Shown: in pieces, positions 21,174 through 33,772 of the stretch
Position numbering within the stretch: the first letter of the stretch is position 1
Layout of the letters: each line of letters opens with the position of its first letter
Source of the DNA: Phoenix dactylifera
Lineage: Eukaryota; Streptophyta; Magnoliopsida; Arecales; Arecaceae
Assembly: GCF_009389715.1 (NCBI RefSeq)
Contig: NW_024068186.1
Location: forward strand, 80,286 to 144,285
Direction: 5' to 3'
DNA length: 64,000 bases
Notes under the pieces: generated by a model
Told to the model about the DNA's origin: nothing
Databases searched by the model: none
Seen by the model: only the letters and a program-made list of their open reading frames with translations
Program-made: the position numbers and the translations under genes

Positions 21174-22375
21174 AGGGAATGGTTCTCTTCTTTTAGATCA
21201 TGTGAGGGGGGCACCGTTCTTTTTGGAGATGATGGCATTTGCAAAGTGGAAGGTGTTAGTATAGTTCAAATTAAATCTAATGCAAACACTGTGGTGACTT
21301 TGGACGATGTCAGATATATTCCTCAACTAAAGAGAAACCTTCTCTCAGTACATGCTTTCGATAGTGCAGGTTTCGAGGGCAAATGGGGTAGAGGATCAAT
21401 AACTATCAATAAAGGAGTATTGACTTTATTGAAAGAGAAACTGTGTGGGACCCTTTACTATTTGGATGGTAGTACAATAGTTGGATAGGCTTCAGCAGTA
21501 CAGTCTTCTACATACGTGCATAGGACAGCTGGTATATTAGATTATATTCATTCTGACCTATGGGGACCTGCCCCAATTACATCCAAAGGTGGATTTAGAT
21601 ATTTACTCACTTTTATTGATGACTACTCCTGCAAAGTCTGGATATACACTATCAGAAATAAGAGTGATGTGTTTGACACATTCAAGAAGTGGAAGGCTAT
21701 GGTCGAAAGGCATACTGATAGGAAGTTGAAAACCTTTCGAACTGACAATGGATTAGAATTTTGTTCTACTGAGTTTGATGACTTTTACAAATCAAAGGGC
21801 ATTGTCAGACACAGAACCATAGTGGGTACACCTCAACAGAATGGTGTGGCAAAATGCATAAACCACACACTAATTGGGAGAGTTAGATCTATGCTATCCA
21901 GTTCTGGATTAACTAGAGATTTTTGGGCAGAGGCCGCACATACAGCCTGCTACATTATAAACCGATCTCCAGTATCAGATTGGGCATGAAAACTCCGGAA
22001 GAGATGTGGACAGGAAGACCTGCAGACTATTCAATACTCAGAGTCTTTGGGTGTCCAGCTTATGCACATGTAAGAGATGGAAAGTTGGACCCCAGGGCTA
22101 AGAAGTGCGTATTTCTTGGATACGCATATGGGATAAAAGGCTACAGACTATGGTGCACAGAGCCTGGATCCCAAGGATTTCTAGTCAATAGGGATGTGAC
22201 ATTTCATGAGATAGCCACTCCTTTAAGGCAGTTACAGCCTAGTTCTTCTCGGAGAGATCAGGGTCAGGATCAGATAGTTAGGATTGTTATGAATATTGAT
22301 CAGACTATCAAATCACAGCAGCAGCAGGCAAATGAAGATACTTTTGTTATTTATTGTTGTATGTGGATGATATGA
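21174..22375 (+). pseudogene. Tork-like protease end, integrase and C-terminal region, decayed
   Basis: The frame resumes in phase after the CACTA. A TAG at 21486-21488 interrupts it. Directly after, the integrase core begins (D-L-W-G-P near 21556), so the pre-integrase and zinc-finger region is deleted. The DDE core runs to about 21900 with TPQQNG, but the usual catalytic E region reads A-K-C rather than V-E-R/A-E-R. A frameshift near 21960 moves to a second frame with V-F-G-C and F-L-G-Y. The sequence ends in Q-rich codons where the front half of RT should begin. Confidence 0.82.
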
Positions 22376-22621
22376 TGATAGCAGCCAAGGACATATCAGT
22401 CATCCAAAATCTAAAAGATGAGCTCAATACTACATTTGAGATGAAGGATCTTGGACCGGCAAAGAAGATACTTGGGATGGAGATCAGTCGTGACAGGCAG
22501 TTGGGTAGATTTTTTCTTACTCAGCATGGATATATTAAAAAAGTCTTGGATAGATTTGGTATGTCTATAGTCAAGCCAGTCACTACTCCTTTTGCCAGTC
22601 ATTTCAAATTATCTGTCAGAC
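22345..22621 (+). pseudogene. Tork-like reverse transcriptase fragment
   Basis: YVDD occurs at about 22360, followed by the F-E-M-K-D-L-G and L-G-M-E-I thumb motifs. The first half of RT is missing. The frame is split at 22621/26937 by a gypsy insertion and would be continuous without it. Confidence 0.85.
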
Positions 22622-23054
22622 TGATGGGGACATCAGAGCCCTTCATCCAGATGATCCTGAGCCCCCGGATTGAGTCAGACCCGTTTATTTGCATATTTAT
22701 TTTATTATTTTATTTCTGAGCTTATTTGCATTCTAGGGTTTATTTGTGGTTTATTTTATTTCTGGGCTTATTTGCATTTTAGGGCTTATTTGTGGTTTAT
22801 TTGTGTTATTTGTGGGTTTATTAGGATTTATTTCTGTGTAAGGGGGTTTATGCAAATTGTGTATTTGGGCCCTATATATAGGGAACTATTTTCATGATTA
22901 GGGTTTAATGAAGAATTAAGAATTTCCTTCCCCCACGTTTTTCTCTCCTTTCTCCTCCTCCCTTCTCCTTCTTCTCTTCTTCTTCCTCCTTCTCTTCCCC
23001 TTCTTCTTCTGCTTCCATTTTAAATTTGGTTCGGCATCAACTTGGTATCAGAGC

Positions 23055-24500
23055 AAGATTGGTTTTGCTTCTATTGCCAAAGCCCCGATCCAACAACATT
23101 CTTCCTCTCTCTCGGTTCTCACACAAGGAACAAGCCCTAAATCCCTTCGCCAGGTCCACCCCACCCGTCGTCACACCTGCGCCCACCGCCGCCACCAGTC
23201 ACCACCAGCAGCGCCGAGCCACCGTCGGACGTCCTCGCCGCCGTCGCTGTCCAGTGAAGGCCCGAGCCCGCCGTCGGAGGATCCATATCCCCACGGAAAC
23301 CCGCCACCCCTGGTCCGACGGAAAGCCCTTTCGGCCACGACCTGCCGCCACCGTCTGTGGCCGGATACGGGAGAGGAACGCCGCCAAGGGTTCCAACCAC
23401 ACGGTCCACAGTCGGCCGGAGAAGACCCCTCGCGCCACCGGCCGCCGCCCGTCGCCGCAAACCACGGAGCCGCAGCCGAGATCACCGCTCTCCGCCATGG
23501 CCATCGGAGCCCGCCCCGCTGCCGCCACCGCGAAGTACGGGACGCCCTCCCGAATCCGTCGGGAGGTTGAAGAAGGTTGGGGCAACGGGTAAGTCTCAGA
23601 CCCGTTAGCCCGCCCCACTAGCCCGGATCCGTTCCGGAGGAAAAAAAAAACAAAAAAAAAAAGAAGACGCACGTGACCGCACGTGCCGCCTTAAAAATCC
23701 TTGCACGTGACTGCACGTGCGTGCAAAAAAAAAAAAAAGAAAAAAAAAAAAGAAAACCTTACCTGTTCATCTTCCCCGATCGGTTGCCCCTCATCGCGTC
23801 TCCGCCGAGCTGCGCCACCACGTCCACCGCCGTGCGACAGCTCCTTCGGGCGCCTCCTTTCCGCGATCGACCGCAGACGATCGACGCCGACCGCCACCGA
23901 GCCCCGGCGACGCCCTCCCCGCCGATCCGCACCGCCTGCGCACGCCTCCGCCGTGCCGCCGAGCTTCCCCCCCCCCCCACATCGCACTGTCTCCGCTTCG
24001 CCGCCGCCACCGCCGCCAGGCTCCGATCTCTTTCCGTGGCCTCCCCGCCGTGCGCCACCTCCTTCGACCGTTCCCTTCCCGCGGCCGACCGCAGACGACC
24101 GAAGCCGACAGCCGCCGAGCCCCAACGAGCTCCACCGTCGAGCCGCGCCGCCTTCTCCATCCTCCGTCTGCGCCACCGCCAGACCTCACCCGAGCTCCGG
24201 ACTTCACCCGAGCCCCATCGTTCCCATCTACCTGTTCCCCTTCCCCACTCCCGCGCCAGTCCATGGGCTGCGCCCACATCCGCGCACCGCAGGGCCCAAC
24301 TAGTCCACCACAGCAACCCACTTGCGGCCCAGCGCCCTTCAAGCCGCCCACTACTTCGAAGTCCCACCCACGGACCGCCAAATTATTATGATCAGAACTA
24401 AGTTGAAGCCAATTGAAGGGTCCATCAGCTGCAGCCGCGCACCGATCGTCATCCCAGCCCACGAGCACACAATTTTGGTCGACTACTTCACGACAGGTGA
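23055..24500 (+). other. GC-rich leader of the deleted gypsy element
   Basis: Proline/arginine/alanine-rich frames are open on both strands, which reflects base composition rather than coding. A cluster of CACGTG-type (G-box) cores occurs at 23668-23728, next to A-rich runs. Nothing recognisable as retroelement sequence is present. It may be captured host sequence. Confidence 0.5.
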
Positions 24501-24966
24501 TAGGTTTCCACTTTTCTTGGGCTTGTTCATTTAATTATGTTCTAGTTCTCTTGCATGATAGCCACATTTTGAAAACTTATATTGCTGTTATAATTCAGAA
24601 CATTGAACCTTTCACTTCCGAACCCGTCCTATTACCCTTTAAATCTTGACATTAAATTAGCACACCCTAGTAACAGGACGTTTCTCAACATTATTCGATC
24701 AGATTGATTTAGGATCAGAACAACTGTACTACTTGATTGCAATCTAATTTCTTAAATTGAATAATCTTAATCCTTAATTCTGAATAACCGAAGTAAAAAT
24801 CAGCAACATTTAAATTTTAAGTTATTATTGTGAAGACTTGCTGATTTCTGAAATCATAATAGATTGCATTAGTAGGTTGTCCTGCATCAAATTTGGTCCT
24901 ACATCATAGTATTAGGGTTTCATTAGTGACACTGCATTTCACATCATCACCTAGTGTCATCATTGT

Positions 24967-26518
24967 ATGTCAACCTGTAGTGATATGGAGTACTATTTCA
25001 GTCAACCTAAAACCCCTGTAACTACCATGAATTCCGACATTTTGAGGTCTATCAAGGAACAGATCGTTGCCATGCGGGCTGGATACAAGGAATTCACACA
25101 AGAGATCCGTGAGCTCATGCAAAATTCTAGGACCCCTACACCGCCAATCCCTGTTGCAGCCCAACCTAAAATCGGTTTGGTTGCACCACCTGTAATCCTT
25201 CCCCGTGTTCTTGGGCACCAAACCCAATGCTCAAGATGTCAACAATTCGACCACATAGCATCCCAATGTTTCATTAGGACCTACCTGAGTACTGAACCAG
25301 AAGCTAGGAGCCAAGAGGTCGAATATGTCGAAGAAGTCTATGAACCAAATATAGAAGACTATGAAGAAGACTTTGAAGACGAACCTATAGAATTAGATTT
25401 TGTCCAAAATGATTTCCAAAGGGAGATTATTGATCTAAGTACAACCAAGTCATTTCACATCACTACTGTGGAAGAGATAGTGACAGATATTGAGAGTCAG
25501 TCACCTGAATTGGCACTTGTAGCTAAAGATACCCATGTGGAGTCCAATCTTGAACATTCCCCTATAGTAGTTTCCCTTCTAGAGGAGCTTAATGATGTAG
25601 TCCCTGATGATCTTCCGGATGCACTTTCTCCAATGCGTGATATCCAACACGCAATTGATCTAGTTTCCGGAGTATTTTTGCCCAACCTTCCACATCATAG
25701 GCTCAACCCAAATGCATATGCTAGGACTTGGGATTTAATTTTACCGACAGTTGAGTTTGCATATAATAGTTCGGTTCATAAGTCCATAGGCATAAATCCA
25801 TTCGAAGTGGTGCATGATTATAAACCTAGGCAACCCATAGACCTGTTTTTCATGTCTCATCAGTATAGAGTCTTTGAGTCTGCACAATCAATTGCTTCAC
25901 ATCCACATTCATTGCATCAAGAAATCAGCAATTGTAGTCATTTTAATAACTTAAAATATAAATTTCTTGCTGATTTACATAGACGTTATAAAGAGTTAAG
26001 TGAAAAAGATTACGTCATGATAAGAATTAGGCTTGAACGATTTTCTTCAGATACGTTTAAGAAATTGCAAACTTGTAGTGCAGAACCGTTCAAAATCTTA
26101 AAGAAAATCAGTTCGAATGCATATGTTGTGGATCTTCCTGATGACTATGGGATTAGTGCGACATTTAATATTGAAGATTTGGTCCCATACAAAAAGATAA
26201 TATTCATGCCTTCTGACCCCTTTATTGATATACCTGCCCATGTTGGACACCCTGACCAATTACCTGCTGTTGAGCCACCACTTTCCAAAGTTCATGCACG
26301 CAGAGAACAAATAGAACATATATTGGATGAGCAGGTTATTTCAACCAGGAACGGTGGTTACCAACGTTACCTTGTTTGGTGGAAAGGTCGACCAAAGTCT
26401 GATGTGACGTGGATTTCCAGAGCACAGTTGCAGCGCCTTGACCCCGATCTTCTGGAGAGTACGACAGCCGGCCAGACCTGTACTCGACGGGGTCGAGTTT
26501 TTCTCACCCGGGAGGAGT
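24967..26518 (+). CDS. Chimeric gag-integrase ORF of the deleted gypsy element
   Basis: The open frame starts at ATG 24967 and runs through the 3' LTR border. An N-terminal segment of about 85 residues precedes a CCHC knuckle (CSRCQQFDHIASQC, about residue 87). An acidic region of about 110 residues follows, then the sequence that normally opens gypsy RT (P-P-M-R-D-I-Q-H-like, about residue 222). After some 15 residues this switches to the integrase C-terminus (P-T-V-E-F-A-Y-N-S-S and P-F-E-V-V). The end is a chromodomain (I-L-D-E-Q, Y-L-V-W-W-K-G, V-T-W). The deletion joins the two parts in frame with no stop over 1.55 kb, which is notable for a defective element. Confidence 0.8.
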
Positions 26519-26936
26519 TGATGGGGACATCAGAGCCCTTCATCCAGATGATCCTGAGCCCCCGGATTGAGTCAGACCCGTTTATTTGCATATTTATTTT
26601 ATTATTTTATTTCTGGGCTTATTTGCATTCTAGGGTTTATTTGTGGTTTATTTTATTTCTGGGCTTATTTGCATTTTAGGGCTTATTTGTGGTTTATTTG
26701 TGTTATTTGTGGGTTTATTAGGATTTATTTCTGTGTAAGGGGGTTTATGCAAATTGTGTATTTGGGCCCTATATATAGGGAACTATTTTTATGATTAGGG
26801 TTTAATGAAGAATTAAGAATTTCCTTCCTCCACGTTTTCCTCTCCTTTCTCCTCCTCCCTTCTCCTTCTTCTCTTCTTCTTCCTCCTTCTCTTCCCCTTC
26901 TTCTTCTGCTTCCATTTTAAATTTGGTTCGGCATCA

Positions 26937-27638
26937 CAGACTCTTTCCCCAGACTGAGGATGAGGAGAGATATATGTCCAGAGTGCCATATGCAAGTGCA
27001 GTAGGCAGCATCATGTATGCAATCGTCTGCACTCGACCTGATATTTCACAGGTAGTAAGCGTAGTAAGCAGATACATGGATAAGCCTGGAAAGGCTCTGT
27101 GAAATGGATACTTAGATATCTGAAAAGCACTTCTAATTTAGGATTGGTATTCTCCGTACATAGTAATTGCACTGTTACAGAATTTTCTGATTCAGATTAT
27201 GTTAGTGATTTGGATAGAAGGAGGTCATTAACCGGATATGTATTTACTCTCTCTGGTTGTGCAGTCAGTTGGAAGGCTACTTTGCAGCCTACAGTTATTT
27301 TGTCTACTACAGAAGCAGAGTATATGGCGTTGACAGAGGCAGCAAAGGAAGCTATTTGGCTAAGAGGGTTGGTACAGGATTTGGGTCTCGAGCAGGACCG
27401 TTTGGATATTCATTGTGACAGTCGGAGTGCTTTGCATCTTGCCAGAGACCAGATGTATCACGAACGCACTAAGCATGTAGATGTCAGGTATCACTTCATC
27501 AGAGACTTGGTGGAGAATAGTGATGTCCGGCTTCAGAAAATTTACACTGCTCATAATCCGGCTGATATGCTCACTAAACCAATCACAGCAGTTAAGTTCA
27601 GGACTTTCCTGAACTTGATTGGTGTGAGCACCTGTTAA
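26937..27638 (+). pseudogene. Tork-like RT end and RNase H
   Basis: It continues the RT with S-I-M-Y-A and T-R-P-D-I. It then loses one base near 27098 and continues as RNase H (W-I-L-R-Y-L-K-S-T, S-T-T-E-A-E-Y, ending at TAA 27636-27638). The rest of the RNase H frame is open. Confidence 0.85.
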
Positions 27639-27727
27639 TGCCCTTCGGGGCTTGTGGTGAGGAGGAAGTTTTGTTTTATCAATTCATATCTGATACTAGG
27701 TACATGATTTATCGCAAGGAGGAGGAT

Positions 27728-28491
27728 TGTTGATTAGTTTTTTGAACTTTGCTCCAAATTCCTATTTGAAAAGGACTTTTTTGCAAAAAGGGCATAATAA
27801 GTTATTTCTTTCACGTGGCTTTCAGCTGGGCCCTTTTAAGGTTTTTTGGGTTCTTTGGGACCCAGGCTCCTCGGTTTCTTTTATAAGGCCGCAAAACTCT
27901 TTCTAGGGTTTTAAGGAAGGACCCCCGATCGCCGCCCCATGCTCTCTCTCTCTCTCTCTCTCTCGGTGTTTCGGCTTCAAAAGGCGTCTTCTTCCGCTCG
28001 CTGGGGACTCTCTTTCTTCTGCCGTGACTCCTCTCTGTGGCTTCTTGTTTCCGTGAGCCATTTGTTCTTGTTGTTCACAGTATAAGAAAGAAGGGAAGGT
28101 AAGATTTTTGATATTCCTTTGATCTACCATTGGAGCCGTAGAAAGGTTGCTTTGCATACTACACTTTTGATCTATCATTGTGGCTGCAGAAGGGTTGGTC
28201 CAATCGGTTATTTTGCCTTATAATTGGTTTATTGTTGCATCCTCTTGTGATCATTTGGCAGTCCATATTTTGGACTTTTATGTAGCTTTGTTTGTACCCT
28301 ATTGGGACAATTGACATAGTGGATTGCTCCTCCTCCCCGTGGATGTAGGCACTTGCTGCCGAACCACGTAAATCTTGTCTCTTTGTGCTTATCAATTTAT
28401 GCTTGTAATGTGTTTGGTGAAATGCCTGAATGAGAATAACTATTAATTAGTAAGCCGGAAAGATTCATTCTTGTGCCCAGTGATCCCAACA
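27728..28491 (+). mobile_element. 3' LTR of the Tork-like element
   Basis: 764 bp, preceded by the purine tract CAAGGAGGAGGAT and followed by the CATTG duplication. Confidence 0.93.
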
Positions 28492-28834
28492 CATTGGCTT
28501 CTGCTGGTCTCCCACCAAGCTCCATGGAATTCGTAAGATGGTTCTTCTCATTATAGTGTTTTCTTTGCACTTCCTGCACTGAAAATCTTGTGACAACTTT
28601 AATAAATTTTAGATGTTCTTTCTGAAGTTGCGATGTATTGCATATCAAAATGTATTTTGTGTGTCATGAGATGTAGAGTTCAGAAGATGTCTTTATCAAT
28701 ATTATCTGGGGTGTCACGCCATGTGGCAAACTCGATCCCATACACCCCATATGACCTTGATATTATTGCGTTGAACTGATTTTGCTCTCTGCCAGCAGCA
28801 TAAATTGTGTTGTATCTGAATAAAGGGTGTGAAA
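28492..28834 (+). repeat. Duplicate of the resistance-gene 3' flank, part 2
   Basis: It is collinear with about 50394-50730. It is interrupted at 28834 by a solo LTR and continues at 30904. Confidence 0.85.
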
Positions 28835-30903
28835 TGTCACGCCCCAAATCCGGATCATGACACGGCCGTGCTATTGCAATCTTATGCACACAATAACACG
28901 AAGCCACTTAAAATTTCATAACCAAAAATAAATAGTTTTATTTACTAATGTCATAAGATTGTTCATGAAGTTGGAACAGTACAGAGCTTCTAAAATTTAA
29001 TTATTACATAATATTTTCAGTTACCCCAACCCTGAATAACACCAAGCTCCCTGCTCCTAGTAGTCTTATTTATCTGTAGAAAAAAAAATAGATGAAAAGA
29101 TATGAGCTACACAGCTCAGTAAGTAACCAGGTACTATCTTATTGGATCAAGTACAATTATGCCAATGCAGTGATTAAAAAGCCAACAGTTGTAGTAAAAT
29201 AAAACATTTTATAGATGATATACACAAATCAGGTCATAAAGCAATGCATGATCCATCCATGAAAGTTCATAACCATGATAATGCAAGTCATATAGAAATA
29301 TTGCCATTTATCCATACTTTATAAAACATACTCTCAGACGGATGTGCTGCTATGGTCACTATAATCCCGTGACAGGGCCTGTTAATCTTAGTCGACTAAT
29401 TCTGTTATTCGTTACCAACTTTAACCCGTTGGCAGAGGGCCTGTTATTCTTTGGATGCTAGCTCCAGGGTGTCGACTGGCCTCTATTTCTAGAGGTGGTC
29501 ATAGCTATCTGAGAGTTCATAAATCATATTCTTTTTCTTTCATAAATCATAATCATCATAAATAGGTTGGAAAATGATAAATGGCATCATATAATTTAAA
29601 ATGCATAAACATGTCTCAAATATCATTTTTTATGTAGTCTAACATAATCATAATTTCATAACTCATACACCATCAAATATTCATGAAGAATGCTCTTTAA
29701 TCAAATTCATGAATCGCATGCAATCATATACTTGATCGTAATTTTTGAGAAAAATATATCATAATCAATACATTTTCATAATTGTATATAAACAGTAATT
29801 TAAAAAACTTTAAGATCAGTGCCAAGGTTACTTACATTGATTCGCTCACGAATCCCTAAGTACAGTTGGGCAACTCCACTGTACCTATTAATATCATATA
29901 AAATCAATTATTTGCTATTCTCAACTTTACTATTTATTTTATTTTATTTTATTATATTTTTATTTATTTATTATTATTATTTTATTTCTTTTCTTTTCTT
30001 TTCTTTTTTATTTCCTTTCTCTTTTTTTTTCTATTTTCTTTTCTTTTCTTTTCTTTTTCTTTCCTTTTTCCTTCTTTTTCTTTTTCTTTCCTTTTTCTTT
30101 TCTTCTCTTCCTGTTTCTTCCCGAAGCTTCTCCCTTGCTTTCTTCTTTCTTTTTCTTCTCCTCCTCTTCTCTTCTCCCGACTCCTCCTTCCTCTCTTCTC
30201 CATTCTTCTCCCACGAAGGGAGGAGGGCGAGGTCTGCAGGAGCTGAACCATGGCCGGCGGCGTCCATGGCGATCGACCCTCTCCTTCTTCCCGCGGAGGA
30301 GACGCGCACGGGAGAAGAAGAAAAGCCGCGGCGGTTGGCCTTCTCCTTCTTCCCTTTTTCTTCTTCTCTTCTTTTCCTTTCACGATTCATTAGATCTCCC
30401 CTCTTTTCCCGCGAAGCAAAGGGGGAAGACCTCCATGCCGGATCGCTTGGGAGGTGATCGGCCGAAGCCGACGACGCCCGCGACCGGCCAGCAGCGCCCG
30501 CAGGACGGCTGTGGCTGAGCCTGCGACCGCTTCCCGCGATGGATCTGCCGTCGAAGACCACAGGTAAAGCCCTTCCCCTTCCCCTTCCCTTCCTCTTCTT
30601 CTTCTTCTTCTTCTTTTCTTTTCTTTTCTTTCTTTTTTTTTTTGTAATTGATCTATCCTCCCATGTGGATCGGGAGGAGGAAATGCAGGAAAGAAAACGA
30701 GGTGGTCAGGGGCTTACCTGGCTTCGGGGATGAACTGCGACGCTCCTCTCCGGCGACATCAACGTGGGTTCAGAAAATCCTATCGCTGAGGAAGGACGTT
30801 CGAAGCTTTTATAGCCTCCGAAGAGTTAGAGGCCGCAACGGCCAATAGGCCTGGCCCACTGGTCTAGCTGTATGCGGGCCGGTTAATGAACTGGGCTCTC
30901 ACA
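28835..30903 (-). mobile_element. Gypsy solo LTR in reverse orientation (2069 bp, TSD TGAAA)
   Basis: It begins TGTCACGCCCC and ends CTCTCACA on the plus strand, the reverse of the TGTRAG...GGGCGTGACA layout of the 13486-15583 LTR. TGAAA duplications lie at 28830-28834 and 30904-30908. No internal sequence is present, so it arose by LTR-LTR recombination. It holds a pyrimidine-rich tract (29935-30180), which creates long but meaningless ORFs. Confidence 0.9.
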
Positions 30904-31189
30904 TGAAATATTTCTGGGATAGTTTTGCAGCAATGTCTTTCAACCTGAGCCTTAGTTCCACCACTTAGATTATTTTTTTTTTTGTTTTTTTTTTTTTTTT
31001 TGACTAAGCTTCTTTGTGGGATTATTGAATGTCTGAACGTTTGTTTTCCCAGTTAACATTTGGATGCAGGTCGTTTGGGTTGATGCAAGATTCAGCTAGG
31101 GCCCATAATAATACGTGAAATATTTTTTAAAGAACATGATTTATATCACAAACCCGATGGCTTAATGGAGCCGATTGTATTCGGTCTAA
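30904..31189 (+). repeat. Duplicate of the resistance-gene 3' flank, part 3
   Basis: It is collinear with about 50728-51001, with an expanded T-rich run at 30968-31000. Confidence 0.82.
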
Positions 31190-32371
31190 GGCTGAAAATA
31201 GATCGGATATTAATATATTTATATATATATTTGTTGGGGGAAAAATGGATTGCCCCGAAGCACGTAGATCCATCGCCGGCACGTGATGACGGGCGCGGCA
31301 ACAGCAACCCTCAAGGCGCCCGACCTCAAGGTCCCCAGCGCTCCCAGCGCGTCCGACCTGAGAGCGCACAGCCTTGCGGCTTTGATCGACCTCAAGTCCA
31401 AGGAAAACCCAGTCAAAGAATGAGGCAGACCTCTCCTCCTCTCCCAGATCTAATCTCGCGATCTCCGCCTGGGCGACTGTCGACAATTAAATGCGCACGA
31501 TCTCCACGGACCCTCAGCTTACTCAAAATCTCCGGCCATCCACGGCAACCAGTTGACTCATTCAACTCCGTCCAGTCATCCACGGCAACTCATTAATTCA
31601 CACGATCACGCCCAATCATAACGGTAACTCGTTAATTCGTCCCGTCACATCACATGTAACCCTGTATCCCTTCTATAAAAGGAAAACTTCTTCCTCTTGA
31701 AGGGGATTCTGACTCTTTGACTCCTACATGCAATCTCTCTCCTTCTCCACAATAGCCCCCCTCTGACTTAAGCATCGGAAGGCCGGCGCCGGAAACCCCG
31801 GCCACCGGCTTCTTGTAGGTCCCCCGGAAGACGCAGCCCGTTGACGCGCCACCCGCCGACGCGCCACCCGCCGGAGCTCCTCCCCCTCAGCCAGTGGTCA
31901 CCCTCGGGTCCAATTTCCAGCAACAGTATTCATATTTTTTAAGAAAATAAATATGGATACAGATATTAAATGGATACAAATATTTTTAAATATATATGGA
32001 TACAAGTGAGATGTTAAGTATATCCATGTTTGTTCTGAATAGATACATATATAAACCGAATATTATATTCATATTTTTTCTATCCTATTATAGATATAAG
32101 TTGGATATTATTTGGATATAAATCAAACTTTTAGCATACGTGATGAAACAATACCGACTATATAATAATAAAGAACAAGAATAGAATTTATTATATAGAT
32201 CGCACACGACATACAGGTAACTAAAGATCTAAGGCGTGAGTATTGAATCTGCATGAAGACCGATGAGTTACTGGTGTAAATAGATTTGTATTAAAATATT
32301 AAAAATCAAAACTTATTTAAAATAAAAATGTTAGTAATTTTTGCATCAAATATTATTATTATGCTTTAGTT
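31190..32371. mobile_element. Mutator-like/MITE remnant, split by a solo LTR
   Basis: It starts GGCTGAAAATAGATCGGATA and resumes after the solo LTR at 31926. It resembles 54322-54760 over several hundred bases (for example CATGTTTGTTCTGAAT and GAGACCGAT/GAAGACCGAT). The other flank copy near 51002 keeps only the first 25 bases. It is AT-rich with no ORF. Confidence 0.6.
31232..31925 (+). mobile_element. Solo LTR (about 694 bp)
   Basis: It begins TGTTGGGGG and ends CCAGCAACA. A TATA box TATAAAA lies at 31674-31680 with GC-rich U3 before it. Flanks are ATATT and GTATT, a duplication with one mismatch. No primer site or coding sequence is present. The family is not assigned. Confidence 0.7.
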
Positions 32372-32792
32372 CACTACAAGAAAACTCATCTTTCCCGGCG
32401 CTTTTTATAATCTTTACCGACGCTTAAGCGTCGGCTAAAGTTCCCGCAACGCAAACAGAAGCGTCGCAAAAGTGTTGGCGATACTAGAGTGGCAAAAGTT
32501 TTTGCCGACGCTAAGAGAAAGCGTCGGCAAAAACAAGGATTTCCCGACGCTAAGGAAAGCTTATAACATATAAGCATTGGACCTGATACAATAATTTACA
32601 ACAAACTACAAGACCATCAATCCTAACCTTCAAATTACCTGAAAGATTTGGTGGCTGCAACTGACTACTGAAATACCAAGAGAAAGCAAATAACATATAC
32701 ATAGTGAAGCACAGAAGATGTATAATGGGGCAAGCCACTAAAAAAACAATAGCCAGTCATCTCTCTCATTGCGATTCTATGAACTGGATAAT

Positions 32793-33209
32793 TCACAAGC
32801 AAAAGCCAAACCAAGCATTTATCTCTGAATTGCATTGGTGTTCTCTATGGCAGCTTCTTCTATTCCAGAAGATACCTGAGCAGCTCGCTCTATCAAATCT
32901 CTGCTCTTCCATTTTGTCCAGCTCGTTTGGTGCGCTCTGTGAGTGACAAGGGGATTGTGCTTGAGTTTCTCCTTCAGGTTCGAGTGTTGGGCATGGGTCA
33001 TCGTCGCAGGTGCAGGAGGGGATGCCAGAAGGGAATGGGCTGCAAGTGAGAGGACAGATAAGCTCCGAAGAAACTGCTGCCACACGGCTCTTCCGAGTCT
33101 CAGATCTACAACCTGTTTCTGGTGGCTCCACACGTCGGTGAATAGATGAAGTGACAATTACTAACCAGGAACAAACACCAATTCCCACAATATATATATA
33201 TATATTCAT
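32793..33209 (-). pseudogene. Unidentified carried gene fragment A
   Basis: Two overlapping minus-strand frames stay open for over 110 codons. I cannot tell which, if either, was coding. No family is recognised. Confidence 0.3.
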
Positions 33210-33772
33210 ATTCTAAGCAAACAAACAGAACTGAAATAAAAACTATACTCCAAGAACACGGATCTCATGGCCATTCCAGCTAAGATGTAGTATATGGACT
33301 ATATTGATGATTTCATGGGTTTGATTACCATTAAAAATATGATACTAGCCAGGTCCAATTAGTATATTTTTATGAAACCAGAAATATAACTCAGTGGCAC
33401 AAAGAAATAATGGAAATGAAAAGGGGAGTAGGAACAGGGGTCAAAAAGATGGAGCATTCATAGCCATACAAGACCTAACCCAACTTTTCAGGATCAGCAG
33501 AAAGAATTAAAATCCATTTAATAAATATTAAATGTAGTTGAGAGACCTAACTCTTCATCTAATTAGAAGCTAAATATAGTAAAATGAATTATATAATGAT
33601 TGATATGAACAATTAACTTAAAGAGAATCTTGTCAAAAAGATAATACCTGGCACAGCATCTAGAAGTGTTTAAATATCAGTACTACAGTCTTTTGTGCCA
33701 AGCATGGCAATTTCACAAACGGACTCAACTATATAATCATTATGCATCAAAGGATTAAAATAGAAAGACTTC

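Larger units (their letters stand above)
22622..26936 (+). mobile_element. Internally deleted chromovirus-type gypsy element (4315 bp, TSD CAGAC)
   Basis: Two 418-bp LTRs (22622-23039, 26519-26936) begin TGATGGGGACATC and end TTCGGCATCA. I count about four differences between them. The duplication CAGAC lies at 22617-22621 and 26937-26941. The primer site TGGTATCAGAGC is at 23043-23054. Inside are a GC-rich 1.9-kb leader and one 517-codon ORF combining gag and integrase ends. Protease and nearly all RT and RNase H are missing, so it is non-autonomous, and its near-identical LTRs make it the youngest layer of the nest. Confidence 0.93.
17666..28491 (+). mobile_element. Tork/Tnt1-like copia element with two nested insertions (10.8 kb, TSD CATTG)
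   Basis: The LTRs (17666-18435 and 27728-28491) begin TGTTGATTAG and end GATCCCAACA. The 5-bp duplication CATTG lies at 17661-17665 and 28492-28496, and the uninterrupted site GAAGCATTGGCTTC exists near 50394. A CACTA element (19423-21173) and a gypsy element (22622-26936) sit inside. The copia part alone is about 4.8 kb and lacks parts of integrase and RT. Confidence 0.95.

Noticed and set aside
23026-24468. Long proline/arginine/alanine-rich ORFs on both strands
   Set aside because: GC-rich composition keeps all frames open. No domain or codon signal.
29819-30561. ORFs rich in F/S/L or K/E/R
   Set aside because: They come from a pyrimidine tract inside a solo LTR.
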